IMG/VR virus record: IMGVR_UViG_3300047462_000176
Coordinates: 1-27,804 of that record
DNA length: 27,804 bases
Direction: 5' to 3' (one strand)
Source of the DNA: a virus
Under the pieces are notes generated by a model that saw only the letters and a program-made list of their open reading frames with translations, was not told the DNA's origin and searched no databases. A program made the position numbers and the translations under genes. Each line of letters opens with the position of its first letter. Position 1 is the first letter of the stretch. Of the stretch, positions 7,426-14,203 are shown piece after piece.

Positions 7426-8082
7426 ATGGGCACAAGAATTCACAAATCAATTGGTTATTTTATTCCAAAAGATAAATTTTCTGGAGTTATCAAACCAAAA
7501 TATGAAAAGATTTTGGATGATTTGGATTACAACAAAGATGCGGTAATTCATTTCAATGAAATCTTAAAACATCTTATCTGTACTCAAAAAAATAGAATTT
7601 CAAGTTTATTTTTAAAAGAGAAATTTGATAATTTTGTTCCATTAGAATTCATTAATATGATAATGGATTATGATGATTTTGAAGGTTTATTATTTCAATC
7701 ACCAGATTTATATGAGTTAAATCGGCATAATAATGCTATTGATTTTTATGAGGCAATCAAATGCGAAGATGACGCAATTGAGCAAATGTTATTTAAGGTA
7801 AAATATTTGAATTGTCCAATATATCCAGAATCAAAATATGTTTATCTTGGTGGTTTGGATACAACAAATTGCATAATAAATTTTGAAATTGGAAAAAGTT
7901 TTTTTAAATCTGACATAAACTTATTAATTAAAAATAATAACCAGATAAAAGAATGTTTTGCGCCAGAACAAGATAAAATTATTTATATGGCGGCAAAAGC
8001 CGCAAATATTATTGAAGAAAATATTACAGAAGTAGATTTTTGTAATTTTGTCAGACCAGCTATAATTCAAACTTGGGGTTAA
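7426..8082 (+). CDS. Unknown 218-residue protein
   Basis: I choose the ATG at 7426 (MGTRIHKSIGYF). The frame can also start at a TTG at 7408, but neither start has a clear Shine-Dalgarno sequence. No domain is recognised. The protein is acidic in the middle (DYDDFEGLLF...ELNRHNNAIDFYEAIKCEDD) and seems alpha-helical, with no membrane segment. It stands alone on the plus strand between two minus-strand units. Its TAA (8080-8082) and the TAA of the convergent gene (8081-8079) share the palindrome TTAA, with no terminator hairpin. The 120 bases upstream are very AT-rich and may hold its promoter, though I see no convincing consensus. Confidence 0.75.
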   Translation: MGTRIHKSIGYFIPKDKFSGVIKPKYEKILDDLDYNKDAVIHFNEILKHLICTQKNRISSLFLKEKFDNFVPLEFINMIMDYDDFEGLLFQSPDLYELNRHNNAIDFYEAIKCEDDAIEQMLFKVKYLNCPIYPESKYVYLGGLDTTNCIINFEIGKSFFKSDINLLIKNNNQIKECFAPEQDKIIYMAAKAANIIEENITEVDFCNFVRPAIIQTWG

Positions 8083-8369
8083 GCCGCTTTCTTTTCAGAA
8101 GAAGATTTATAACAAAAACTCAAAACAGCGTTGAACCATTTATCTGGTAAATTCGAATTTTGATTGAATTTTATACCACTAATTGTGGTTCCAGAAAAAT
8201 TGCCATTGTTTGTATTATAAATTACCGAAACTGGAATCTTGGCAAAAGTTCCTGTAAAAAATACAGAATCGTGCCCGTTTTCATACAAACTTTTGTCAAA
8301 TAAAATTCCAGCTTTATTGCAAGCATTTTCGATATAACGACAATTCTTAATTACGACAAAAGTTTTCAT
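8079..8369 (-). CDS. Unknown 96-residue protein, last gene of the GC-richer operon
   Basis: A small protein of unknown function with beta-strand character (VSVIYNTNNGNFSGTTISGIKF) and a Lys/Ser-rich C-terminus ending KKAA. The ATG is 8 bases after the ligase-like gene's stop, so it is probably the last gene of the 9995-8079 operon. No catalytic motif, signal peptide or membrane segment is seen. Confidence 0.72.
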   Translation of the reverse strand: MKTFVVIKNCRYIENACNKAGILFDKSLYENGHDSVFFTGTFAKIPVSVIYNTNNGNFSGTTISGIKFNQNSNLPDKWFNAVLSFCYKSSSEKKAA

Positions 8370-8377
8370 ACAACATC

Positions 8378-9001
8378 CTAATAACTGTAATTCTTATTTG
8401 GTTTCCGTATTTTCACTTGTGACTCAGAGTTCGAATGCTCTTTATCACATAGTTTCAATCTGGCTTTTGGGTCTTTCATTACCAACCCTTCATAATGTTC
8501 TTCTGTCAAACTGTCAAACAGATTCAAAAAATCTTTCCTATAATTTTTAACCAACCATGTATGGTCATCAATTACGGTATGGCTTATGCTGCCATCATCT
8601 GTGGTTTTAAATAAATTTTGAAGAATATCTTGTCTTTCTTGTGTGTTTTCGCCGCATAAAAACACACCATCAGCTACTAAAATGTCATGAATATAATTAA
8701 TATTTCTGAAATTTCCTTTGGAATGAAGCAATTCAGCCACAAAAACATACCATCCATTACCAGGAAGGTTCTGAAATGCTGGCAAAGTATTTTTGTTTGG
8801 CGACCATGCTTTATGTTCATCGTTGTGTCTGGTCATGGCACGAATAGATTGCCTATCAGGAGACACACCAAGAACGCTACAGGTGCCATTGAGTTTTATT
8901 TGCGCCAGATACCCAAGGTTCTCGTAATGCCCCACAAACGCCTTTGAAATGGCTTTGTTTGGGCGCGGCGGATATAGGTAACGGAATTCAGGATATTTCA
9001 T
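8378..9001 (-). CDS. Minimal ATP-dependent nucleotidyltransferase (DNA/RNA ligase-like)
   Basis: A 207-residue protein carrying the covalent nucleotidyltransferase motifs in order. Motif I is KLNG with Lys36 as the likely adenylated residue, motif IIIa is FVAELL (Glu90), motif IV is EGLVMK (171-176), and motif V is QVKIRK (195-200). The chain ends only seven residues after motif V, so the usual C-terminal OB-fold is missing. Motif I has Asn where DNA ligases usually have Asp. It would join nicks in DNA or RNA in the host cytoplasm, perhaps with a partner, or have a narrower specificity. The start overlaps the stop of the upstream 31-residue gene as ATGA. I cannot tell DNA from RNA ligase by eye. 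Confidence 0.7.
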   Translation of the reverse strand: MKYPEFRYLYPPRPNKAISKAFVGHYENLGYLAQIKLNGTCSVLGVSPDRQSIRAMTRHNDEHKAWSPNKNTLPAFQNLPGNGWYVFVAELLHSKGNFRNINYIHDILVADGVFLCGENTQERQDILQNLFKTTDDGSISHTVIDDHTWLVKNYRKDFLNLFDSLTEEHYEGLVMKDPKARLKLCDKEHSNSESQVKIRKPNKNYSY

Positions 9002-9093
9002 TTATAACCATGAAAATCTGGCGGGGTGCAAGCGAAACGGTTACAGCTACCGTTGAACATACCCTTGTCTGGTTTTTTGCCTGTTTGTTTCAT
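8998..9093 (-). CDS. 31-residue protein resembling the first half of a phage zinc finger
   Basis: A very short gene defined by overlaps at both ends: its ATG overlaps the preceding stop and its TGA overlaps the ligase-like ATG, both as ATGA. It encodes MKQTGKKPDKGMFNGSCNRF followed by ACTPPDFHGYK. The NGSCNR-x-AC segment matches the first metal-binding half of a small zinc-finger family common in phages (about 60 residues, with a second Cys pair later). Here the second Cys pair is absent, so the protein is either a truncated relative or binds metal as a dimer. The overlaps make translation likely. Confidence 0.6.
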   Translation of the reverse strand: MKQTGKKPDKGMFNGSCNRFACTPPDFHGYK

Positions 9094-9266
9094 GATATAT
9101 TTACTTCACCAATTTTTTGCTGAACCATAAGCAAAGCTTCTTGCCAAACATTCCATGCCTGAATATAAACCGCTTTTTGATAACCATCCTGTTCTGCCTT
9201 GGCTTTCGCCAAGGCAGAATTTTTCATCGTTTCAAATTCTTCAGCAAGAGATTGCAAAACATCCAT
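9090..9266 (-). CDS. 58-residue helical protein
   Basis: An ATG directly after the TAA of the upstream gene (TAAATG) opens a 58-residue frame ending in a TGA that overlaps the next ATG. The product is rich in Ala, Glu, Gln and Lys (LAKAKAEQDGYQKAVYIQAW) and is probably entirely alpha-helical. Function unknown. The coding sequence contains a perfect 12-bp inverted repeat (9192-9219), described separately. Confidence 0.65.
   Translation of the reverse strand: MDVLQSLAEEFETMKNSALAKAKAEQDGYQKAVYIQAWNVWQEALLMVQQKIGEVNIS
9192..9224. promoter_or_regulatory. 12-bp perfect hairpin inside a coding region (GAAA loop in the mRNA; U-run on the other strand)
   Basis: TTCTGCCTTGGC (9192-9203) pairs with GCCAAGGCAGAA (9208-9219) around four bases. 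In the minus-strand mRNA the loop is GAAA, a stable GNRA tetraloop. On the plus strand the stem is followed by TTTTT (9220-9224), the shape of a rho-independent terminator for antisense transcription. The stem is GC-rich, so it should fold strongly in either RNA. Confidence 0.65.
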
Positions 9267-9995
9267 TTACACTTTTGCTTTCTTCTTCGAAGTGGTTTCT
9301 TCAGCAGGCTTGGCGGCAATAATCTTCTCAAGAATTTGAACAGTCTTGAGCATATCGTCTTCTTTCAGGCTTGGGCGGATTGAAGGCACGGCAACAATGT
9401 CCAGAAGATTGCGAATAACCTTGGAATTTTTGAAATTCTTGAACAGATGTTCAATCGCATTTTCGCCCAAAACAGTGGTCTTTACCCCTGGCTGCTTCAT
9501 GAACAAGTCAGAAGGCAATTCACCCTTCTTCATGGCAGGAGCCAAAGCCTTTTCCATTGCTTTCAAAATCTTTTCATCATTCACGTAAGCAGGATTGATG
9601 ATAAAGGTTTCGATGGTTTTCACATTTTCAACCATCGGAAAATCATGGTCTTTGAGCATCGCGATTTCATCTGGCGTCAAAGGCGATGTATCGGGACGTT
9701 CCCGCAACTGGCAAGACGACTCGGCATCATCAACGCCGTTCCAATCCTTGCCGCGAATTTCAACGCCTTTGAAATTTTCTGGCTTATCACCAAGTTTCAT
9801 GCCAGTAACCATAAAATGGTCAAGCATGGAATCTTTGATTTGGACTGCGACGGTTTCCTTCATTGTCTTCATGCTCTTTTCAAGAGCACTGAAAACGGCA
9901 TGGTCAAGAATGCCAGCAATTTCAACGATTGGAGCCTTGCTCTTGGACTTGGGAGCCTTGGTCTCAACAGTCTTTGCGTTATCGAACATACCCAT
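9267..9995 (-). CDS. Conserved-type phage protein of unknown function, first gene of the GC-richer operon
   Basis: A 242-residue protein that reminds me of a family of conserved phage hypotheticals starting MGMFD with a Lys-rich linker. I know no function for that family. After residues 10-22 (KAPKSKSKAP), it is mostly helical, with a SSCQLRERPDTSPLT stretch near residues 92-106 and a Lys-rich end (TTSKKKAKV). Base composition is clearly higher in G+C than in neighbouring genes: one 60-base line (9661-9720) is 34/60 G or C. The ATG follows AGGA by about 10 bases and lies behind a sigma-70-like promoter. High early expression is plausible but inferred. Confidence 0.75.
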   Translation of the reverse strand: MGMFDNAKTVETKAPKSKSKAPIVEIAGILDHAVFSALEKSMKTMKETVAVQIKDSMLDHFMVTGMKLGDKPENFKGVEIRGKDWNGVDDAESSCQLRERPDTSPLTPDEIAMLKDHDFPMVENVKTIETFIINPAYVNDEKILKAMEKALAPAMKKGELPSDLFMKQPGVKTTVLGENAIEHLFKNFKNSKVIRNLLDIVAVPSIRPSLKEDDMLKTVQILEKIIAAKPAEETTSKKKAKV

Positions 9996-10032
9996 TTGAA
10001 AAATTCCTATTTAATGGTTAATCAATAAATGA

Positions 10033-10060
10033 TTTATATCATCAATTAGAATTTTGTCAA
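10033..10060 (-). promoter_or_regulatory. Sigma-70-like promoter of the 9995-8079 operon
   Basis: On the minus strand a perfect -35 TTGACA (10060-10055) is followed after 16 bases by TATAAA (10038-10033), 38 bases before the ATG at 9995. This is the best host-type promoter in the window and suggests early transcription by unmodified host RNA polymerase. Confidence 0.7.
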
Positions 10061-10078
10061 GCGTTTTAATAAAATAAT

Positions 10079-10723
10079 TTAAAGAATTCCAGAAATATAT
10101 TCCAAAATAACGGTTCCAGCACCCAATGAGCCATTTACGGCGTTTATTGTTATATTTATTGGAGTTGTGGCATTAATTGGCACGTAAATTTCATCAGAAT
10201 AAACCCCAACTTGTGATGGAGATATATTGGTTGTTGATACAATTGAATTAAATACACTGGATGACCCAATATCAATTTGAGAATTTGAACCAAACGCTGT
10301 TTTGATAATAACTTTTGCACTTAAAATTGTAACATTGGTAAATGTTCCAACGGTTATTGTTCCAGAAACTTCAGTAAATTCTGTTATGGCGGTTAAAACT
10401 CCTGAACTTATTTGCCATGTAAATGCAGTCCCGGTCCATACTAAAACTTGATTAGGTGCGGTTGGGGCTGGTGTAAAATGTAGAGAATTTGAACCACCAA
10501 CCAATAAAGCATTTGGCGTGATTACTCCAGGACCATCAGTTAATCCAACAAAAGTTGATACACCAGAAGAACCATTGCCTGGAACTACATATGTTTCATG
10601 CGGAACTACAACAGTTGAAGCAACTGTAATTGGTGTTGAAGATGTTCCATGGGTGCTTGGTTCTGGCGAGTAAGTTATACCACCAGAACCAGGAGTGATA
10701 TTAATATCAATAATTGATGGCAT
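10079..10723 (-). CDS. Probable structural protein, tail-fibre/neck-like
   Basis: A 214-residue protein rich in Thr, Ser, Val, Ile and Gly with almost no charged residues, as in beta-rich virion proteins. A central segment (FVGLTDGPGVITPNALLVGG, then an NQVLVWTGTAFTW stretch) is the kind of motif found in phage tail fibres and collar proteins. The C-terminal 90 residues look like a beta-sandwich. The start follows AAGGA by about 8 bases and a late-promoter-like CATAAATA on the minus strand. It is divergent from the tail tube gene, so it is probably expressed late with it. The exact virion location is inferred. Confidence 0.6.
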   Translation of the reverse strand: MPSIIDINITPGSGGITYSPEPSTHGTSSTPITVASTVVVPHETYVVPGNGSSGVSTFVGLTDGPGVITPNALLVGGSNSLHFTPAPTAPNQVLVWTGTAFTWQISSGVLTAITEFTEVSGTITVGTFTNVTILSAKVIIKTAFGSNSQIDIGSSSVFNSIVSTTNISPSQVGVYSDEIYVPINATTPINITINAVNGSLGAGTVILEYISGIL

Positions 10724-10743
10724 TCAATAAATTCCTTTTTAAT

Positions 10744-10751
10744 TATTTATG
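10744..10751 (-). promoter_or_regulatory. Late-promoter-like element for the fibre-like gene
   Basis: CATAAATA on the minus strand (10751-10744) differs from the T4 late -10 consensus TATAAATA at one base and lies about 20 bases before the ATG at 10723. With the plus-strand element at 10794 it forms a divergent pair. Confidence 0.45.
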
Positions 10752-10793
10752 CTTTTTGAAAAAATTTAATTAAATCTGAGTTTAATAAATCTT

Positions 10794-10801
10794 TATAAAT
10801 A
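10794..10801 (+). promoter_or_regulatory. T4-type late promoter for the tail tube gene
   Basis: An exact TATAAATA lies 32 bases before the ATG of the gp19-like gene. T4 late promoters consist of this single element, read by host core polymerase with the gp55 sigma factor and activated by the sliding clamp through gp33. The clamp and a DsbA-like protein are encoded in this window. Confidence 0.65.
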
Positions 10802-10833
10802 AAAGAAAAACAAAAATTTATTTGGAGATTATT

Positions 10834-11430
10834 ATGCCAGTTACTACATTACAAAATCAGGGAATTCCAACAGGTGGCGGAAATATCGCTGCTATTTTAC
10901 AACCAAAAGTAAAATGGAAATTCAGAGTCATTACAACCAATTTTGGAGTATCTGGCTCAAACATAACTTTAACACAACAAGTTGCTACTGTTGGTAGACC
11001 AAAAGTTGGTTTTGAAGCACAGGTTGTTGATTCATATAACAGCCGCGCATATTTTGAAGGTAAAGCTACGTGGGAAACCATTGAACTTGTTGTTCGTGAT
11101 GACGTTACAAATGCTGTTTCAAGTTTAGTTGGCGCACAATTACAAAAACAAATGAATTTTTTCCAGCAAACAACTCCATTATCTGGGTCAAATTATAAAT
11201 TTCAAATGCTTATTGATACATTAGATGGTGGCGATGATACAGTTTTAGAAGAATGGTTTTTAGAAGGTTGTTTTTTAACTGACGTAAGTTATGACGAATA
11301 TGATTATTCTGCCAATGAAGGTATGAAAATTACTATGACTGTTCGTTATGATAATGCAACACAAACTGGTGGTATTATGCCATTAACACCACAATTTACT
11401 GGTATTATTGATGGTGGCGCTATCGCTTAA
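10834..11430 (+). CDS. 19: Tail tube protein (gp19-like)
   Basis: A 198-residue protein starting at the ATG at 10834, with GGAG (10824-10827) 6 bases before it. It has the features of T4 gp19-type tube subunits: an early strand KWKFRVITTNFG, the loop VGRPKVGFEAQVVDSYNSRA, the WETIELVVRDD strand, and near the C-terminus GCFLTDVSYDEYDYSANEGM followed by a MTVRYDN strand. Such proteins stack as hexameric rings inside the contractile sheath. Length is slightly above T4 gp19 (163). It lies behind an exact late promoter and is followed after 34 bases by another tube-like gene, probably on the same transcript. Confidence 0.75.
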   Translation: MPVTTLQNQGIPTGGGNIAAILQPKVKWKFRVITTNFGVSGSNITLTQQVATVGRPKVGFEAQVVDSYNSRAYFEGKATWETIELVVRDDVTNAVSSLVGAQLQKQMNFFQQTTPLSGSNYKFQMLIDTLDGGDDTVLEEWFLEGCFLTDVSYDEYDYSANEGMKITMTVRYDNATQTGGIMPLTPQFTGIIDGGAIA

Positions 11431-11464
11431 TAAATAAGTGAGTATTTAATTAAGGATTTTGGGT

Positions 11465-13162
11465 TTGAGCGTAGAATTACTACAGTCATTAATGCAATCT
11501 CAAACCCAAGCGAGTGATTTCTTTTCACAAACTGGAAGATTTCCAAAACAACAGCATGTTTTTTTGGTTAGGTTTGTAATGAATAATAATTCTGGTGATG
11601 CGGATTTAACTTTTGCGGTTAAATCCGCAGATAAACCAACAGTGAACATAACAACACAAGAATTAAGCCAATATAACAAAAAAAGAGTTGTATATACTGG
11701 TTATAAAAATGCAGATTTGAGTATTGTATTTTATGATTCTGCTGACCAAGCTGCTCAAAGTTTATGGGCTACATATTCGCAATATTATTTTGGTGATTTT
11801 GCTCAAAGTTATACGGCTTTTAGTGATGATATTGAAAATTCAAGTAGCAATTGGATAAGTAATTTAGGTTCTGCTGGTTTTGGGTATACTGCTGCTAATG
11901 GCGGACAAACATCTTTTGGAACACAATTTCTTATAAAATATATTGAAATTTTACAATTTAATGGCGGAACATATGATACTTACACATTAATCAATCCAAA
12001 AATTAGTGTATGTAAATTTGATGGATTAGATTATTCTGCTGATGAAATTTCAACTGTTGAAATGACATTTCAATATGAAGCGGTGATTATTTCTCCTGGT
12101 TCTGGTGGTGCATCATCTGCACAAATTGAAGAGTTTCAACCAGGACAACCATTTTATGGGAATCCCTTAAATATTCCAGCAAGTAATCCAGATACTCCTA
12201 CTGAATTTTATGTTCCAAATTCCATATCAAATGATACTATAACATCAAATATTTTAGGAAGTTTGTTTGGAAATACAGCACCTAATGCAACATTGCTATC
12301 TTCACAAAATTATTATAATACACAAAACGGTGGTGGATTAGGTATATTTGGTAATTTTGTTTTTGGTGCAGAAACACAAGCCACAACATCTATTGCAAGA
12401 AGTATTGGTTCGGCTTTTGCATTTGGCAATCCAAAATTAAAAGCTGCTCTTGGATTATCTGGAAGTGCTATTCCTTCCACAATTAGTGTTCAAATTACAA
12501 CACCATCAACTACAACTAATGCACAAGCATTAGCTGCACAATCAGTTAATAATCCGGCATTGGTGGCTGCATTAGGATTGTCAAATCCATCATCATCAAT
12601 TTATCCAAGTAATCCATTAACGCCTCAAGCTGGAATTGCATCAGATTTATATAATAATGTTTCTTCTATAAGTAATAGTACAAGTTCTGATTCAACTGCT
12701 TCTAATATTGTATCTGCCGCTTTATTGACTGATGCGGTTATTGGAAATTCTAATGGTGGCTCAAAAACATCATCGGGTTTGGCATTATCATCTACTGCTA
12801 TTGGTGCAATAAATGCACAACGTTCTGGCACATCACAATATGGATATAATCCACAAATCACGCCATTTGGTCAGAATTATGGATATCAAGGTCCAAATGG
12901 ATATTCATATTCTGCTCCAACTCCTTATTTACCAGCACAACCTTTTGGTTCTTATGTTCAAGAAGCACAAGCACAAGAAACAGCAATAAAAAATCAAAAT
13001 GTTCCATTACCAACACCAATATATACAACACAAACACAAAATAATATTGGAACTGTAAATGTTGATGATTTAGTACAATCATCGGTAAATGCAAATAATG
13101 ACCAATCTTTATCTGGTACAACATATATTGACCCCATAACTGGCATCTCGTATGATAGTTGA
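11465..13162 (+). CDS. Tail-tube/baseplate-like structural protein with a long low-complexity tail, TTG start
   Basis: A 565-residue product read from the TTG at 11465, 8 bases after AAGGA (11452-11456); an earlier TTG at 11459 is too close to it. Residues about 25-215 have the tube-protein pattern (HVFLVRFVMN, an NKKRVVYTGYKNADLSIVFY stretch, CKFDGLDYSADEISTVEMTF), suggesting a gp19 fold, as in tube or baseplate tube-initiator proteins such as gp48/gp54. The remaining 350 residues are rich in Asn, Ser, Gln, Thr, Ala and Pro with short repeats (GLSNPSS/GLSGSA, SYSAPTPYLPAQ) and almost no charge. The tail is far longer than in T4 tube proteins. Its function is unknown: it could be a tape-measure-like, adhesive or decoration segment. 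Confidence 0.6.
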   Translation: MSVELLQSLMQSQTQASDFFSQTGRFPKQQHVFLVRFVMNNNSGDADLTFAVKSADKPTVNITTQELSQYNKKRVVYTGYKNADLSIVFYDSADQAAQSLWATYSQYYFGDFAQSYTAFSDDIENSSSNWISNLGSAGFGYTAANGGQTSFGTQFLIKYIEILQFNGGTYDTYTLINPKISVCKFDGLDYSADEISTVEMTFQYEAVIISPGSGGASSAQIEEFQPGQPFYGNPLNIPASNPDTPTEFYVPNSISNDTITSNILGSLFGNTAPNATLLSSQNYYNTQNGGGLGIFGNFVFGAETQATTSIARSIGSAFAFGNPKLKAALGLSGSAIPSTISVQITTPSTTTNAQALAAQSVNNPALVAALGLSNPSSSIYPSNPLTPQAGIASDLYNNVSSISNSTSSDSTASNIVSAALLTDAVIGNSNGGSKTSSGLALSSTAIGAINAQRSGTSQYGYNPQITPFGQNYGYQGPNGYSYSAPTPYLPAQPFGSYVQEAQAQETAIKNQNVPLPTPIYTTQTQNNIGTVNVDDLVQSSVNANNDQSLSGTTYIDPITGISYDS

Positions 13163-13183
13163 TTAATTTTTTGAGATTGTAAA

Positions 13184-13699
13184 ATGTTAGATATTATTGA
13201 AAGTATAAAAAACGCAAATCCTGAACGCTCTGTAGCAAGTATAAAACGAAGATTGCTAAAGATGAGTGAAGAAAAAGGTGAGGTTTGTGAAGCTATTTTG
13301 AACTTAACTTGTGAAAAAAATTCTAAAAATAAAACATGGGATGATTTAAGAGAAGAACTTGTTGATTGTTTTATTGTTGCCGTAGATATCGCTCTTACAT
13401 TTGATGTGAATTTTATTTTTACAAATCATATCAGACATTTAGATGTATATGATGAAAACAATTTTATTAAAAAAATGTTGGTAACAGACCATTTATTATC
13501 TTCTTTAATTTTTGAAATAGATGAAGAAGAAAAAGTTTGTTCTTCAAAATCGATTGCTATTTTATTTTTTGAATTAGCAACTTTAGTTTTTCCTGATAAA
13601 GAAAATCCCACACCAGAAGAAATATTTGAAAATTTTTCTTTAGAAATCGAAAGAAAAATCAATAAATGGAAAACAGGAATAAGCAAAATAGTATGCTAA
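13184..13699 (+). CDS. MazG-like nucleotide pyrophosphohydrolase
   Basis: A 171-residue protein whose first half carries the all-alpha NTP pyrophosphatase signature: EEKGE at residues 29-33, then EELVD at 57-61, giving the EExxE...ExxD metal-binding pattern. The second half (LFFELATLVFPD...EIFENFSLEIERKINKW) looks like a degenerate repeat of the same helical fold. MazG-type enzymes hydrolyse nucleoside triphosphates to monophosphates. Phage versions are thought to adjust nucleotide pools, and reports on ppGpp differ. Its stop codon overlaps the start of the next small gene by 7 bases. Confidence 0.75.
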   Translation: MLDIIESIKNANPERSVASIKRRLLKMSEEKGEVCEAILNLTCEKNSKNKTWDDLREELVDCFIVAVDIALTFDVNFIFTNHIRHLDVYDENNFIKKMLVTDHLLSSLIFEIDEEEKVCSSKSIAILFFELATLVFPDKENPTPEEIFENFSLEIERKINKWKTGISKIVC

Positions 13700-13873
13700 T
13701 TCAAAAAGGTGATTTAGTTCAAATTGAAATAGATGGATGTTTATGTTTGGAAAAACCAGAAAAAGTTATTGATATTGTTGATTTTAAAAATGAAAAATTG
13801 GTTTTTTATTGAATCAAGTAACACTGGTATTTCAGAAAAAAATATAATTTTGATAAAAAAATTTGATAATTAA
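13693..13873 (+). pseudogene. Small gene interrupted by a +1 frameshift at a T6 run
   Basis: An ATG at 13693 overlaps the end of the MazG-like gene. Frame 0 gives 39 residues (MLIQKGDLVQIEI...NEKLVFY) and stops at TGA 13810-13812. If one T of the T6 run at 13802-13807 is skipped, reading continues as LVFIESSNTGISEKNIILI and ends at TAA 13871-13873, giving about 59 residues. The joined protein has the look of small phage SH3-like beta-barrels (an initial KGDLVxI strand, later an ISxxNIILI strand). It may be a mutation, a sequencing error or slippage. The 66 bases between it and the next gene hold only AT-rich leader sequence. Confidence 0.55.
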
Positions 13874-13939
13874 TTTTATTGATTTTCTCTTAAATTAAAT
13901 TCTATATGATGAACCACAAATTTTATTGGAGAAATTTAA

Positions 13940-14200
13940 ATGAGCGAATTGGGTGCTATTGGTCCAACTGAAAAAAAGAAACTTGATGACACAATTTCAG
14001 CAGGACTAAGACAATTAGAAGAAATTAGAGATATCAGAGAAAGCCTAAAAGATTTGACAAAAAATGTTGCTGAAGAATTAAATCTTAAGCCAAAGACTAT
14101 CATGGAAGCCATTCGCGTTGCTCATAAAGCAAGTCTGGCTGATAAGAAATTAGAACATGATACAGTAGTAGAAATTTTAGAAATTACTGGTCGCGGCTAA
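13940..14200 (+). CDS. dsbA: DsbA-like double-stranded DNA-binding protein
   Basis: An 86-residue, almost wholly helical protein. It shares the layout of T4 DsbA (89 residues): an N-terminal helix, an EIRDIRESLKDLTKNVAEEL helix, a L-x-x-K turn (NLKPKTIMEAIRVAHK) and a C-terminal acidic helix (HDTVVEILEI). T4 DsbA binds double-stranded DNA and modulates late transcription. The start follows GGAG by 8 bases, and the gene ends 3 bases before the polymerase ATG, so the two are probably co-transcribed. The family is short and weakly conserved, so the match is by pattern only. Confidence 0.6.
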   Translation: MSELGAIGPTEKKKLDDTISAGLRQLEEIRDIRESLKDLTKNVAEELNLKPKTIMEAIRVAHKASLADKKLEHDTVVEILEITGRG

Positions 14201-14203
14201 TTC

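Noticed and set aside
8430-8445. GTTCGAAT-like T-arm sequence hinting at a tRNA
   Set aside because: It lies within the ligase-like coding region and no acceptor or anticodon stem can be drawn around it. No tRNA was found anywhere in the window.
9447-10028. 193-codon open frame on the plus strand
   Set aside because: It lies antisense to the 9995-9267 gene, whose ribosome-binding site, promoter and family-like sequence are better; open antisense frames are common in the GC-richer block.
12858-13124. 88-codon minus-strand frame opposite the tube-like gene
   Set aside because: Product is a Leu/Val/His-rich artefact of the low-complexity coding strand.
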